A stretch of DNA of 64,000 bases from Flavobacterium sp. IB48 (GTDB taxonomy: Bacteria; Bacteroidota; Bacteroidia; Flavobacteriales; Flavobacteriaceae). This document shows positions 50,711-58,807 of this stretch, in pieces. The stretch is from assembly GCF_016405855.1 (NCBI RefSeq), contig NZ_JAEFCA010000002.1, forward strand, positions 434,001-498,000. The letters run 5' to 3'. The notes under the pieces are model-generated. The model saw only the letters and a program-made list of their open reading frames with translations, did not search any database and was not told where the DNA came from. The number at the start of each line of letters is the position of its first letter. Positions within the stretch are counted from its first letter, which is position 1. The position numbers and the translations under genes are program-made.

Positions 50711-51023
50711 TTTAACCGCAATCCCGATAGCTATCGGGAGCAAAGGTTTTTTGCTTGTAGGAAATTTATAAAAACGTAAAGAGCGCAAAGCTTTGTCTTT
50801 ATTCTTTTGCCACTCCCGATAGCTATCGGGAATAAAGATTAAAAGGATTTCAAATCTGTGCTAATCTGTGAAATCTGTGGCTAGAATAAAAATTCGAAAA
50901 TCCGCAAAGTTTTATCCACAAAGCTTTGCGTTCTTAATACTTGAAATAAATTTAACTCTAAAAATATCTTTGTGTACTTTGCGTATCCCGATAGCTATCG
51001 GGATTGCGAACTTTGCGGTTAAA
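50711..51023. repeat. Repeat cluster with three identical 16-bp palindromes
   Basis: The perfect palindrome CCCGATAGCTATCGGG occurs at 50723-50738, 50815-50830 and 50987-51002. The outer ends TTTAACCGCA (50711) and TGCGGTTAAA (51014-51023) are inverted copies, and CGCAAAG and AATCTGTG words fill the inside. No gene is visible. Confidence 0.85.
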
Positions 51024-51035
51024 TAAACAGTTAGC

Positions 51036-51078
51036 AAAAAAAAATCAGGTATAGTATGTTATTACTATCCTGATTTAT
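51036..51078 (-). terminator. Rho-independent terminator after the protease-like gene
   Basis: On the minus strand AAATCAGGATAGTA folds with TACTATACCTGATTT (one bulge) and runs into nine T. It starts about 22 bp past the stop. Confidence 0.85.
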
Positions 51079-51099
51079 ATAATTCTTCTATGGTTAATT

Positions 51100-52356
51100 C
51101 TAATTCTCTAGTTTCAAATAATTACCATCAAAACTAATCACGACCTTTTCAAATTGGCCAAGTACATCCTGACCGATATTCCCATAGTTTACTTCGCCAT
51201 AAACGCCGTAATCCTTTGGGGAAATTTCCATTTTTGGAAGCTGAATTGTTTTGTTACCGAGTGATATTGGCTGATCTTTTAAAACCAAAACTTCAGTCGA
51301 AACAACTTCTGCACCAGCGCTAGATGATTTTGTCGTTTCTAAAGTGCCTATGGAATCAAGATCGGTTTTGAACGTTTCGTAAAAAGCTTTATTAAACAAA
51401 CTTACTTTTGCGCCGCTGTCAAAATTAAATGGTAGGGTCTTGCTTTTATACTTCAGCATTACAATCGCTCTTAGTTCGTCTACAAACAAGTTTTTTTCGT
51501 TTGTACCTGATTCTGATTCTTTAGAAAACGTCAATTTATCTTTTTCAAAAGTAATTGTTCCTAACTCTTTTATTATCGGAAAACCAATAATTCCGTTAAT
51601 CACATACGCTCCATCTGCAAAAGTAAAAGCCTTATCAGGATATACTAAAAACACTGCGTTATGAATTTTTAATTCTCCTAAATTAATTTCAGACGCAACA
51701 CCAATACGGACTTTATTTTTCTGTCCTGTAAAACTCTCCACCGAAATATTATTGTCTGGAAGAATTTTAACTCCCATTTTTTTAGCTATGCTTTCTGTAA
51801 TACAGCTAATTCCTGCCCCAGTATCAAAAACAAAATGAGACAGCGTATCTTTTGCTTTAACCTCTGTTGTAATCAAACCCGCTTTGTCTTTTACAGCGGC
51901 AACAGTAATTTTAGTAAACTTATCTATAGATTGTGGCCTAGTACCTCTAAGCGTCTTCCAAATTTGCTGTGTATTTATTTCATCCTGAAGTTCTTCTTTG
52001 GTAAAACGCTGCTGAAATTTCATCGTCAAAATTTTAGAAGCCATATAAGCCGAATTATAACTAAAGAGTTTGATGTAATTATCATCTTTTAGCTTTGTAA
52101 ATTCATAACTATTTATAAGTTCGTTATTTTTCAGACTGTCCAAATACTGATTTGACAGCTTTGGTTTATTGCACACATTGGCATATAATCCTTTATAGAA
52201 ATAATAATCTTTACCCTTTTCCTTGCTGTTAAGACTGTCCATTTTAGCAAACTGATGCTGTTTACTCAGCTGTTTTAAAATAGAATCTGATTTCGTCTGC
52301 CCTAATACTATTTGTACCGCAAATAAAAGCCCCAATAAAAGTTTGTTAGAATTCAT
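51100..52356 (-). CDS. Exported aspartyl-protease-like protein with two retropepsin motifs
   Basis: A 418-residue protein with a signal peptide (MNSNKLLLGLLFAVQIVLGQ). After a helical N-terminal part come two retropepsin-like domains in one chain: the first with FVFDTGAGISCITE near residue 172, the second with FNFDSGAKVSLFN near 314. Each D-T/S-G-A offers one catalytic Asp, so an intramolecular pepsin-like dimer is possible. The C-terminal half ends in NIGQDVLGQFEKVVISFD, typical of the family. The substrate is unknown; it should act in the periplasm or outside. Single-gene unit with a terminator. Confidence 0.82.
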   Translation of the reverse strand: MNSNKLLLGLLFAVQIVLGQTKSDSILKQLSKQHQFAKMDSLNSKEKGKDYYFYKGLYANVCNKPKLSNQYLDSLKNNELINSYEFTKLKDDNYIKLFSYNSAYMASKILTMKFQQRFTKEELQDEINTQQIWKTLRGTRPQSIDKFTKITVAAVKDKAGLITTEVKAKDTLSHFVFDTGAGISCITESIAKKMGVKILPDNNISVESFTGQKNKVRIGVASEINLGELKIHNAVFLVYPDKAFTFADGAYVINGIIGFPIIKELGTITFEKDKLTFSKESESGTNEKNLFVDELRAIVMLKYKSKTLPFNFDSGAKVSLFNKAFYETFKTDLDSIGTLETTKSSSAGAEVVSTEVLVLKDQPISLGNKTIQLPKMEISPKDYGVYGEVNYGNIGQDVLGQFEKVVISFDGNYLKLEN

Positions 52357-52461
52357 CTATCTGATTTTTTGAATGTTAAATATAAGGAAAATCGGAAAAA
52401 AATTGAAGTTCAAAATTCCGATTATTTGATTTGGAATTGAGTTTTCAAAAATTAAAATTTA

Positions 52462-52502
52462 AAAAAAAATCAGGATTAGCATTTTACCGCCATCCTGATT
52501 TT
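52462..52502 (-). terminator. Rho-independent terminator after the large lipoprotein gene
   Basis: On the minus strand AAATCAGGAT and ATCCTGATTT form a 10-bp stem with a T-run after it. The stem word resembles that of the terminator at 51036-51078. Confidence 0.85.
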
Positions 52503-52526
52503 CTGAATTAAAATTAACCTTCACTT

Positions 52527-55085
52527 TTATCTTCTTCCTCTAAAGCCGCCTCCGCCACCTCTAAAACCTCCGCCGCCGAAGCCGCCGCCATTAAATCCGC
52601 CTCCGCTTCTTTGGATATTTTGGAAATTTCGGGTTTGCATTTCACCGCGATCTCTTGACATAGCCGAACGATCAAGATCGTTTGTAATATCTGGACGTCC
52701 AGGTTCTCCAAGCGGTTTATTTGGCTGTCCGAGTGTTTGATTTGCTTTAGGGAAATTATCTCTCTGAATTCCGTCTCCCATTCGGGTTTCACCTCCTAGA
52801 TTCTGACCAGCTTTTGGCAAATTATCACGCTGAATTCTTTCGCCAGCACCATTTGCGCCAAGTCCTTCATTAGGTCTATCACGCTGAATTCGTTCACCCG
52901 CTCCATTCGCTCCAAGTCCTTTATTCTCTCTGTTCTGAATCCCTTCACCCGCTTTTTTAGATGAACCTAAAGTTCCCGCTTGCGTCCAACCACCGTTTCC
53001 GTTATTATAATGACTCCAGTTTCCGTTGGCATCTCTTTTATAAACATGTCCGTCGTGACCAGCATATAAATTATTATTGGTATGAATTGTAGTTCCTCCG
53101 CCTCTTCTGTGTGTAATTACACCTTTATTTCCTCCTGAAGTTTCATAACCAATCGCTGTTCCGCGTCGTGTAGTGATATGTCCCGTCTGCGCCCACTGAT
53201 TTCCGTTTGTCGCAGCCGAATGTCCCCATTGTGCATATGCATTATGTCCTTGATTGGTTCTCGCATAATTTCCCGTCCACGGATTGTATGTACTAGCAGC
53301 CGTACGTCCGCCATACCTGCCTTGCACGCTTGCAGAACGTCCGTATCTTCCCGTTGCAGGATTGTACCAAGCCGAAGTTCCAGCTGCACCATAAGGTCCG
53401 TAAACGCGTCTTCCTGCTGCATAACCTCCCGTCCACGGATTGTAAACCGCTCCACCTCCGTACGCATAAGGCCACGGACGATAAATTGGATACAGTCCGC
53501 CGTAATACATATAAGGCGGATAATACCATCCTGTGCCATAAGTCAAAATAGCGCCAAATGTTGCTCCAATAATAAAAGCACCCAAATAACCCGCTGTTGC
53601 ACTGCTTTCTACCGTTGTGTCGGTTGTGGTTTGCGTTACATACGTCACATTATATACTGGCGAACTTGGCGGAATCGTATAAATTTCTTGCGGAACAGAA
53701 TCGCATGTTTTCCAAGGTCCGTTTGGACTTGTCGACATAAACCAAACCGCCTGAAAACACAAATAATACAAATCGCCTACTTTTATAATCTTCTCCTGCG
53801 TATTGCTTGCATATTGCATTTTCGTTCCATCGATAGGTTTAAACTGAGGCGTTCCGCCATCATACGATACTTTTACTTTTGCCTCAGCATCCGATTTCTT
53901 TAAAATAGCTGTTGTCGGAACTTGCGATAACATTACAGCATCATTCGCTTCCTGCGTTCCAGGCACAGATGACAATACATTGGCACGCGGAGAATCTTTC
54001 GGAATTTTAGCAAAATCGGCAGGAAGACTGTTACTCGCATAACTCCACGGTCCAGTTAATTCTTTAGACTTAAACCATCTTCCAGACAACAATACATAAT
54101 ACTGACCTTTGTTTTCATCGGCAAAAACATCATTCTCGGTATTGTCAATGTATAACAATTTAGTTCCTGGAATTTTAACGAATTTCGGACTTCCGTTTAT
54201 GGCAATCAATTCAGCAGGTTTATTGCTGTAGAAAACCTCTGGAGCTCCACCAGAAGACGGAGGCGGAATCATTTTCTTAACATCATCAAAATTCTGACCC
54301 GAAGGCAGATTACTTAAACCCGAAGGCAATTGGGTTGTTTTGGTCCATTTGCCCGCCACATTTTTCGAAGTCAGCCAGATATTCTCCACCAATAAATAAT
54401 AATCCTTTGTTGTTTTATCAAAAAACAAATCCCAATTGGTATTTACCACATATTGAATATCCGTTTTTTCTACAGGCACCAAAACCGGTTCGCCTTGCAC
54501 AATAAGCAAAATCGACGGATTCGTGCTGTAAAAAATCGCAGGAGGATCGTTTTTAGCCGCAATTCCCTTTGGTGGACTTTTGGTATGACTTAGATCGGCC
54601 AAAATACGATCTACCGAAATAGGATCTCCGCTCTGAGGCAACGTTTCTTTAAACAGCTTTTCCATTTCAGGAACTTTCTTTTCGTCCAAAGCCGGAAATC
54701 GAATATCGGTTACCTGAAGATTTTTTATAAAAGCGCTTCGGTTGTCTTTGTCCACCAAAGTTTCCGCTTTCAAAGAAGCAACTCCCAAAACCTGTTTTCC
54801 GTCTTTTGGAGTCAGCGAAAAAGCCACTCGAGCCGTAATCTCTTTAAAATCTTTCCAATCGTCTACCTGAGGCTGATAATAAACCAATTTTGTCCCGTTA
54901 TTTTCGGCTTCGCGAGGCCAGCCACGATCGGCAATTAATGTCGAGTCGGCAGTTTCAGACTTTCCAGTTTCAGAACTTGACTGCTCCGTATTTTTATCTT
55001 TTTTGCAGGAGAACAAAATTGCGCTCAAACAAACTCCAATTATTAGAAAAGCATTTCTCATAAATTTAAAAGTTAGATTATTCAT
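52527..55085 (-). CDS. Large repeat lipoprotein with glycine-rich tail
   Basis: An 852-residue lipoprotein (signal IIGVCLSAILFSC, then KKDKNTEQSS). Starts at 55085 and 55061 are both possible. The middle has three tandem repeats of about 100 residues, each with a bulky YY-L/V strand, a W-F/L-x-S/T stretch and a G-P/K-W turn (for example DYYLLVENIWLTSKNVAGKW, QYYVLLSGRWFKSKELTGPW, LYYLCFQAVWFMSTSPNGPW). A membrane-like Ala/Gly segment near residue 500 is followed by a Tyr/Gly/Pro-rich region, then short repeats around G-x-G-I-Q-R-D-N and a Gly/Phe/Arg tail. I recall similar GPW-repeat proteins labelled carbohydrate-binding family V/XII; that label is unverified. Probably surface-exposed. Confidence 0.8.
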   Translation of the reverse strand: MNNLTFKFMRNAFLIIGVCLSAILFSCKKDKNTEQSSSETGKSETADSTLIADRGWPREAENNGTKLVYYQPQVDDWKDFKEITARVAFSLTPKDGKQVLGVASLKAETLVDKDNRSAFIKNLQVTDIRFPALDEKKVPEMEKLFKETLPQSGDPISVDRILADLSHTKSPPKGIAAKNDPPAIFYSTNPSILLIVQGEPVLVPVEKTDIQYVVNTNWDLFFDKTTKDYYLLVENIWLTSKNVAGKWTKTTQLPSGLSNLPSGQNFDDVKKMIPPPSSGGAPEVFYSNKPAELIAINGSPKFVKIPGTKLLYIDNTENDVFADENKGQYYVLLSGRWFKSKELTGPWSYASNSLPADFAKIPKDSPRANVLSSVPGTQEANDAVMLSQVPTTAILKKSDAEAKVKVSYDGGTPQFKPIDGTKMQYASNTQEKIIKVGDLYYLCFQAVWFMSTSPNGPWKTCDSVPQEIYTIPPSSPVYNVTYVTQTTTDTTVESSATAGYLGAFIIGATFGAILTYGTGWYYPPYMYYGGLYPIYRPWPYAYGGGAVYNPWTGGYAAGRRVYGPYGAAGTSAWYNPATGRYGRSASVQGRYGGRTAASTYNPWTGNYARTNQGHNAYAQWGHSAATNGNQWAQTGHITTRRGTAIGYETSGGNKGVITHRRGGGTTIHTNNNLYAGHDGHVYKRDANGNWSHYNNGNGGWTQAGTLGSSKKAGEGIQNRENKGLGANGAGERIQRDRPNEGLGANGAGERIQRDNLPKAGQNLGGETRMGDGIQRDNFPKANQTLGQPNKPLGEPGRPDITNDLDRSAMSRDRGEMQTRNFQNIQRSGGGFNGGGFGGGGFRGGGGGFRGRR

Positions 55086-55290
55086 TGAAAATTTATTTTC
55101 TCGATCGTCGTATAAAATTCTTTCCTATAAAATTAAATTCACCGCATAAATAAAACTAAAAATCAGCCGCTTACTTTGTTTCACATTATAATTTGAAACC
55201 AAATAAGTACCTAAATGATCCTTCTTTTCTAGAACCAAAATGTTAATCTGAACCCATAAATTGAGCTAAAATGAAGCATTGATATTAATT

Positions 55291-55372
55291 AGGAGCTAAT
55301 TCCTGCTATCCGCTATATCTTTTCCTTGCTAAAGAAGCAAGAAAAAGGATGCCGCTCCTATCAGGGCTAGGG
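55291..55372. repeat. Intergenic imperfect hairpin repeat
   Basis: AGGAGC (55291-55296) pairs with GCTCCT (55353-55358), and TTTTCCTTGCT with AAGCAAGAAAAAGG around an AAAG loop. From memory, related GCTATCCGCTATATCTTTT segments recur between genes in Flavobacteria. The rest of 55086-55469 shows nothing else of note. Confidence 0.6.
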
Positions 55373-55469
55373 CACTCATTTTCAAAAGGAAGTTTTTGGG
55401 AAATTATTATTTAAGAATTGTATTACTTTTTACAGTATTAAACCAACTTCTTTTTTAATATATTTGCGC

Positions 55470-55613
55470 TTCCTAAATTACAGAATTATGATACTTAAAA
55501 AACTTCTTGCCCATGTGGTATGGTGGCGGCATTGGAAACAACCGTAACGCTTCTGTAAGCGTAGGACACCTAAGCTACATGGGTTTTATATTTCCTAAAT
55601 TACAGAGTTATGA
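55470..55613 (+). promoter_or_regulatory. Structured leader element flanked by 22-bp direct repeats
   Basis: Two 22-bp copies (55470-55491 and 55592-55613; one mismatch) of the sequence around the ATG of the 77-residue gene bracket about 100 bp. Inside, CCCATGTGG (55510-55518) pairs with CTACATGGG (55575-55583), enclosing GGTG/CACC and ACGCTT/AAGCGT, and TTTTATATTT follows. A 19-codon frame (55488-55547) with three Trp codons (V-V-W-W-R-H-W) starts at the first copy's ATG. A TATATTTG -7 box lies at 55459-55466. It may be an attenuator leader, a riboswitch-like RNA or a small insertion. Confidence 0.5.
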
Positions 55614-55843
55614 GTACCAAAACCCTTTCAAAAGAAGCCGAAATCGGTTTAATGAATTTCTTCAACGACAGAATTGACCCACTCGATATGGCGAGAGCCA
55701 TAAGACAGGTAAATCTAACCCTCGCATTGGGCGTTCTAAACGATCAAGAAAACATTCAGTTAAACGCTGCCAAACTTGGAGACAGCTTCTATTGGCTCAA
55801 TGAACTAGCCGAAATTTTAGATCCTTATCTGGATTTGGAGTAA
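55610..55843 (+). CDS. Small hypothetical protein, 77 residues
   Basis: A soluble, mostly helical protein (MSTKTLSKEAEIGLMNFFND at the start, then ARAIRQVNLTLALGVLND). I do not recognise a family. It is acidic at the end (LDPYLDLE). A clear terminator follows and a structured leader precedes, which supports it as a separate regulated gene. The hsd operon downstream has its own promoter, so a direct link to restriction is not shown. Confidence 0.75.
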   Translation: MSTKTLSKEAEIGLMNFFNDRIDPLDMARAIRQVNLTLALGVLNDQENIQLNAAKLGDSFYWLNELAEILDPYLDLE

Positions 55844-55871
55844 TTAAGGTTTGTGCTTTTTTGAGAAAATT

Positions 55872-55914
55872 AAAACCCTTGGTCTTTTAGAAAGATTGAG
55901 GGGTTTGTTTTTTT
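55872..55914 (+). terminator. Rho-independent terminator after the 77-residue gene
   Basis: AAACCCTTGGTCTTT pairs with AAAGATTGAGGGGTTT (imperfect) and is followed by a T-run. The 165 bp from here to the hsd promoter hold nothing obvious; a 75-residue frame over the hairpin is rejected. Confidence 0.8.
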
Positions 55915-56078
55915 TGATTCGGAGAAAATACCGTAGAAATACTTATTCTGTTATGTCTAATTATGATTACTCTTGCTGTAGAATTACAAACTATATCTAT
56001 TGTAAAAAATTGACAACAATTATAATAACTTTTAAATTAAAGACTTTTGGTAAAATTACATTTAGAAGCCTATTATAA

Positions 56079-56109
56079 TTGATAAACTGCTAATTTATTG
56101 GTAAGTTTG
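56079..56109 (+). promoter_or_regulatory. Promoter of the hsd operon
   Basis: TTG at 56079-56081, a 20-bp spacer and TAAGTTTG at 56102-56109 fit the Bacteroidota promoter form. The hsdM ATG lies 23 bp downstream, giving a short leader. Confidence 0.72.
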
Positions 56110-56132
56110 GCAATCACAAATTATAACTTTTA

Positions 56133-57641
56133 ATGGCAAAAACAGACAACAGTAGTTTTGAACAGAAACTTTTTAAAGCAGCTGATAAATTACGAAAAAA
56201 TATTGATGCAGCAGAATACAAACATGTTGTATTAGGCTTAATATTCTTAAAATATATTTCTGAATCGTTTAGTGAATTATACGATCAGTTAAAAAAAGAT
56301 GAATACTCTGATCCAGAAGACAGAGATGAATATCTTGCTGCTAATACATTCTTTGTACCCAAAGAAGCCCGCTGGAGTCATATACATGCTAATGCAAAAT
56401 TACCAACTATAGGGCAGACGATTGATGAAGCCATGGTTTCTATTGAACGTGAAAATAAAGAATTGAAAAACGTTTTACCACAGGTATACGGTAAAGCAAA
56501 CTTAGACAAAACCTCTCTAGGCGAATTAATAGATTTAATTTCTAATACACAATTACTAGCGGAACACCATAATTCTAAAGATCTTTTTGGGCGAGTTTAT
56601 GAATACTTTTTGGGTGAATTTGCCAATGCAGAAGGTAAAAAAGGAGGACAATTTTACACGCCAAAAGCCATTGTAAAACTAATGGTCGAGATGATCGAAC
56701 CATATAAAGGGAGAGTTTATGACCCGGCCAGTGGTAGTGGCGGTATGTTTGTAATGAGTGAAAAGTTCGTAACCGAACACCAAGGAAATATTAGAGATAT
56801 TACCGTTTATGGACAGGAAAGCAACCAAACTACTTGGAAGCTTTCTAAAATGAACCTCGCTATTAGAAATATCAATTCAAAGTTTGTAGCTTGGAATACA
56901 GAAGGTTCTTTTTTGAAAGATGCACATCCAGACTTAAAAGCAGACTATATATTAGCAAACCCACCGTTTAACCAAAGCGAATGGGGAGTCGATATTTTAC
57001 AAGACGATGCCCGCTGGAGATATGGTGTACCACCTAGCGGAAATGCAAATTATGGTTGGTTACAACACATGTTGTACCACTTGTCACCTCGAGGCGTTAT
57101 GGCAACTGTTTTGTCAAATGGCTCTTTGAGTTCTAATACTTCTGGAGAAGGTGACATACGACGTAATTTTATAGAAAATGATTTGGTAGATTGCATAGTG
57201 GCCTTACCCAAACAACTATTTTACAACACTGGTATTCCCGCTTGTATTTGGATTATGCGCCGAGAAAAAAGCCAACATCATAAAGAGGTTTTGTTTATAG
57301 ATGCCTCCGAAATGGGTTATATGAAAGACCGTGTACATCGCGACTTATCTAATGAAGACGTTGATAAAATTGCTGAAACTTACCATAATTGGAAAAAAGG
57401 CAATGAATACCACAACGTAAAAGGATATTGCAATAGTGCTACTCTGGAAGAAATAGAGAAACACAATTTCGTACTTACTCCCGGACGTTATGTAGGTATA
57501 GAAGATGCCGAAGATGATGGAATCTCGTTTGAAACCAAAATGGCAGAGTTGACCCAAACCTTAAAAGCACAAATGGACAAAGAATCAGAACTAAATGATG
57601 AAATTGCCAAACAACTTTCTAAAATTGGGTTTACGCTATGA
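56133..57641 (+). CDS. hsdM: Type I restriction-modification DNA methyltransferase subunit
   Basis: A 502-residue N6-adenine methyltransferase. The HsdM N-terminal helical domain (residues 5-150: FKAADKLRKNIDAAEYKHVV, LGLIFLKYIS) precedes the catalytic domain with GQFYTPKAIVKLMVEMI, the AdoMet motif DPASGSGGMF near residue 200 and the catalytic NPPF motif near 276. It marks host DNA and, with HsdS and HsdR, forms the restriction complex. The stop overlaps the hsdS start (ATGA), so translation is coupled. It is first in a five-gene operon. Confidence 0.97.
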   Translation: MAKTDNSSFEQKLFKAADKLRKNIDAAEYKHVVLGLIFLKYISESFSELYDQLKKDEYSDPEDRDEYLAANTFFVPKEARWSHIHANAKLPTIGQTIDEAMVSIERENKELKNVLPQVYGKANLDKTSLGELIDLISNTQLLAEHHNSKDLFGRVYEYFLGEFANAEGKKGGQFYTPKAIVKLMVEMIEPYKGRVYDPASGSGGMFVMSEKFVTEHQGNIRDITVYGQESNQTTWKLSKMNLAIRNINSKFVAWNTEGSFLKDAHPDLKADYILANPPFNQSEWGVDILQDDARWRYGVPPSGNANYGWLQHMLYHLSPRGVMATVLSNGSLSSNTSGEGDIRRNFIENDLVDCIVALPKQLFYNTGIPACIWIMRREKSQHHKEVLFIDASEMGYMKDRVHRDLSNEDVDKIAETYHNWKKGNEYHNVKGYCNSATLEEIEKHNFVLTPGRYVGIEDAEDDGISFETKMAELTQTLKAQMDKESELNDEIAKQLSKIGFTL

Positions 57642-58804
57642 GTGATGTAAAAAATATACCTGAAGGTTGGGTAGAAACTACTTTGGGAAAAAACTTAAAG
57701 GAGATTGCGATGGGCCCTTTTGGCTCTAATTTAAAGGTTGACATGTTTACGAAAAATGGAGTGCCTGTAATAAAAGGAGGTAATTTATTAGAGTCTTTTG
57801 TTGGTGGTGATTTTTCATTTGTTTCGGAAGAAAAAGCAACAAGTTTAGGAAAAGCTATTGCCTATCCCGATGATTTGATAATTACACATCGAGGAACATT
57901 AGGACAGGTTAGCTTAGTTCCTAAAAACAAATTTGAAAGATATGTTACCTCACAGTCACAACTAAGACTTTCTGTCAACCCAAAAAAATTAAACCACAGT
58001 TATCTTTTATATTTTTTTAAAAGTAGATTAGGCCAATACGAACTTTTAAAAAATGCCTCTCAAGTTGGTGTTCCTGCCATCTCATCACCAACAAAATCAG
58101 TAAAAGAAATTGATATAACTATTCCCTCAAGCATTAAAGAACAAGAAGCAATAGTCTCTGTCCTAACGGCTTTTGACAATAAAATAGAATTACTACAAGC
58201 CCAGAACAAATCCCTTGAAGAAACAGTTCAAACTATTTTTAAGGAATGGTTTGGAAAATATAAAATTGATGATGAATTGCCTGCGGGTTGGAGAGTTGGA
58301 AATTTAGGCGAAATTGCAGAAATATCATCAGGTAAAAGACCAAAAGATTTAAGAAATAACAAAACTGAAAGTCATAAAATTCCACTTATTGGAGCAAGTA
58401 AAATTATGGGATACGTTGAGAATTATTTATATAAAGACAACACATTAGTGATTGGAAGAGTTGGAACTCATGGAGAAATCCAAAGATTTAATGAAAAAAT
58501 ATTTCCATCAGACAATACTCTTGTTTTTAAGTCAGAAAATTCAATTTTTGTTTATCAAATATTAAAAATTATTGATTTTGAAAAGATAAATAGAGGTGCT
58601 GTTCAACCTCTCATTACACAAACAGATATGAAAAATTATCCAATAATTATTCCAATTGAAAGTTTGCAAGAAGAATTCAAATATGTAACAAATTCCGTTT
58701 TTGACAAAATTGACAATAACAACTATCAAATCCAAGCCCTCACCAAAACCCGCGATGAATTATTACCAAGATTAATGAGCGGAGAAATAAGAGTAAAAAT
58801 GTAA
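57638..58804 (+). CDS. hsdS: Type I restriction-modification specificity subunit
   Basis: A 388-residue DNA-recognition subunit with two target recognition domains. TRD1 starts IPEGWVETTLGKNLKEIAMG and ends near residue 170; a coiled spacer (SIKEQEAIVSVLTAFDNKIE and LLQAQNKSLEETVQTIF) follows; TRD2 begins with LPAGWRVGNLGEIAEISSGK near 217; the last helix (IQALTKTRDELLPRLMSGEI) closes the circle. The two TRDs are unlike each other, so the target should be bipartite and asymmetric. Complete length. Confidence 0.95.
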   Translation: MSDVKNIPEGWVETTLGKNLKEIAMGPFGSNLKVDMFTKNGVPVIKGGNLLESFVGGDFSFVSEEKATSLGKAIAYPDDLIITHRGTLGQVSLVPKNKFERYVTSQSQLRLSVNPKKLNHSYLLYFFKSRLGQYELLKNASQVGVPAISSPTKSVKEIDITIPSSIKEQEAIVSVLTAFDNKIELLQAQNKSLEETVQTIFKEWFGKYKIDDELPAGWRVGNLGEIAEISSGKRPKDLRNNKTESHKIPLIGASKIMGYVENYLYKDNTLVIGRVGTHGEIQRFNEKIFPSDNTLVFKSENSIFVYQILKIIDFEKINRGAVQPLITQTDMKNYPIIIPIESLQEEFKYVTNSVFDKIDNNNYQIQALTKTRDELLPRLMSGEIRVKM

Positions 58805-58807
58805 TAT

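Noticed and set aside
50711..51023. CRISPR array because of three identical 16-bp units
   Set aside because: The units are 16-bp palindromes at unequal distances (92 and 172 bp), with repeat-like rather than unique spacers, and no cas genes are present.
53178..53903. 241-residue open frame on the plus strand inside the large lipoprotein gene
   Set aside because: It is rich in Arg, Cys, Ile and Ser with no domain, and lies antisense to a Tyr/Gly/Pro-rich coding region whose codon pattern leaves the opposite strand open.
55851..56078. 75-residue plus-strand frame between the 77-residue gene and hsdM
   Set aside because: It runs straight through the hairpin terminator at 55872-55914 and has no signal, domain or good start context.
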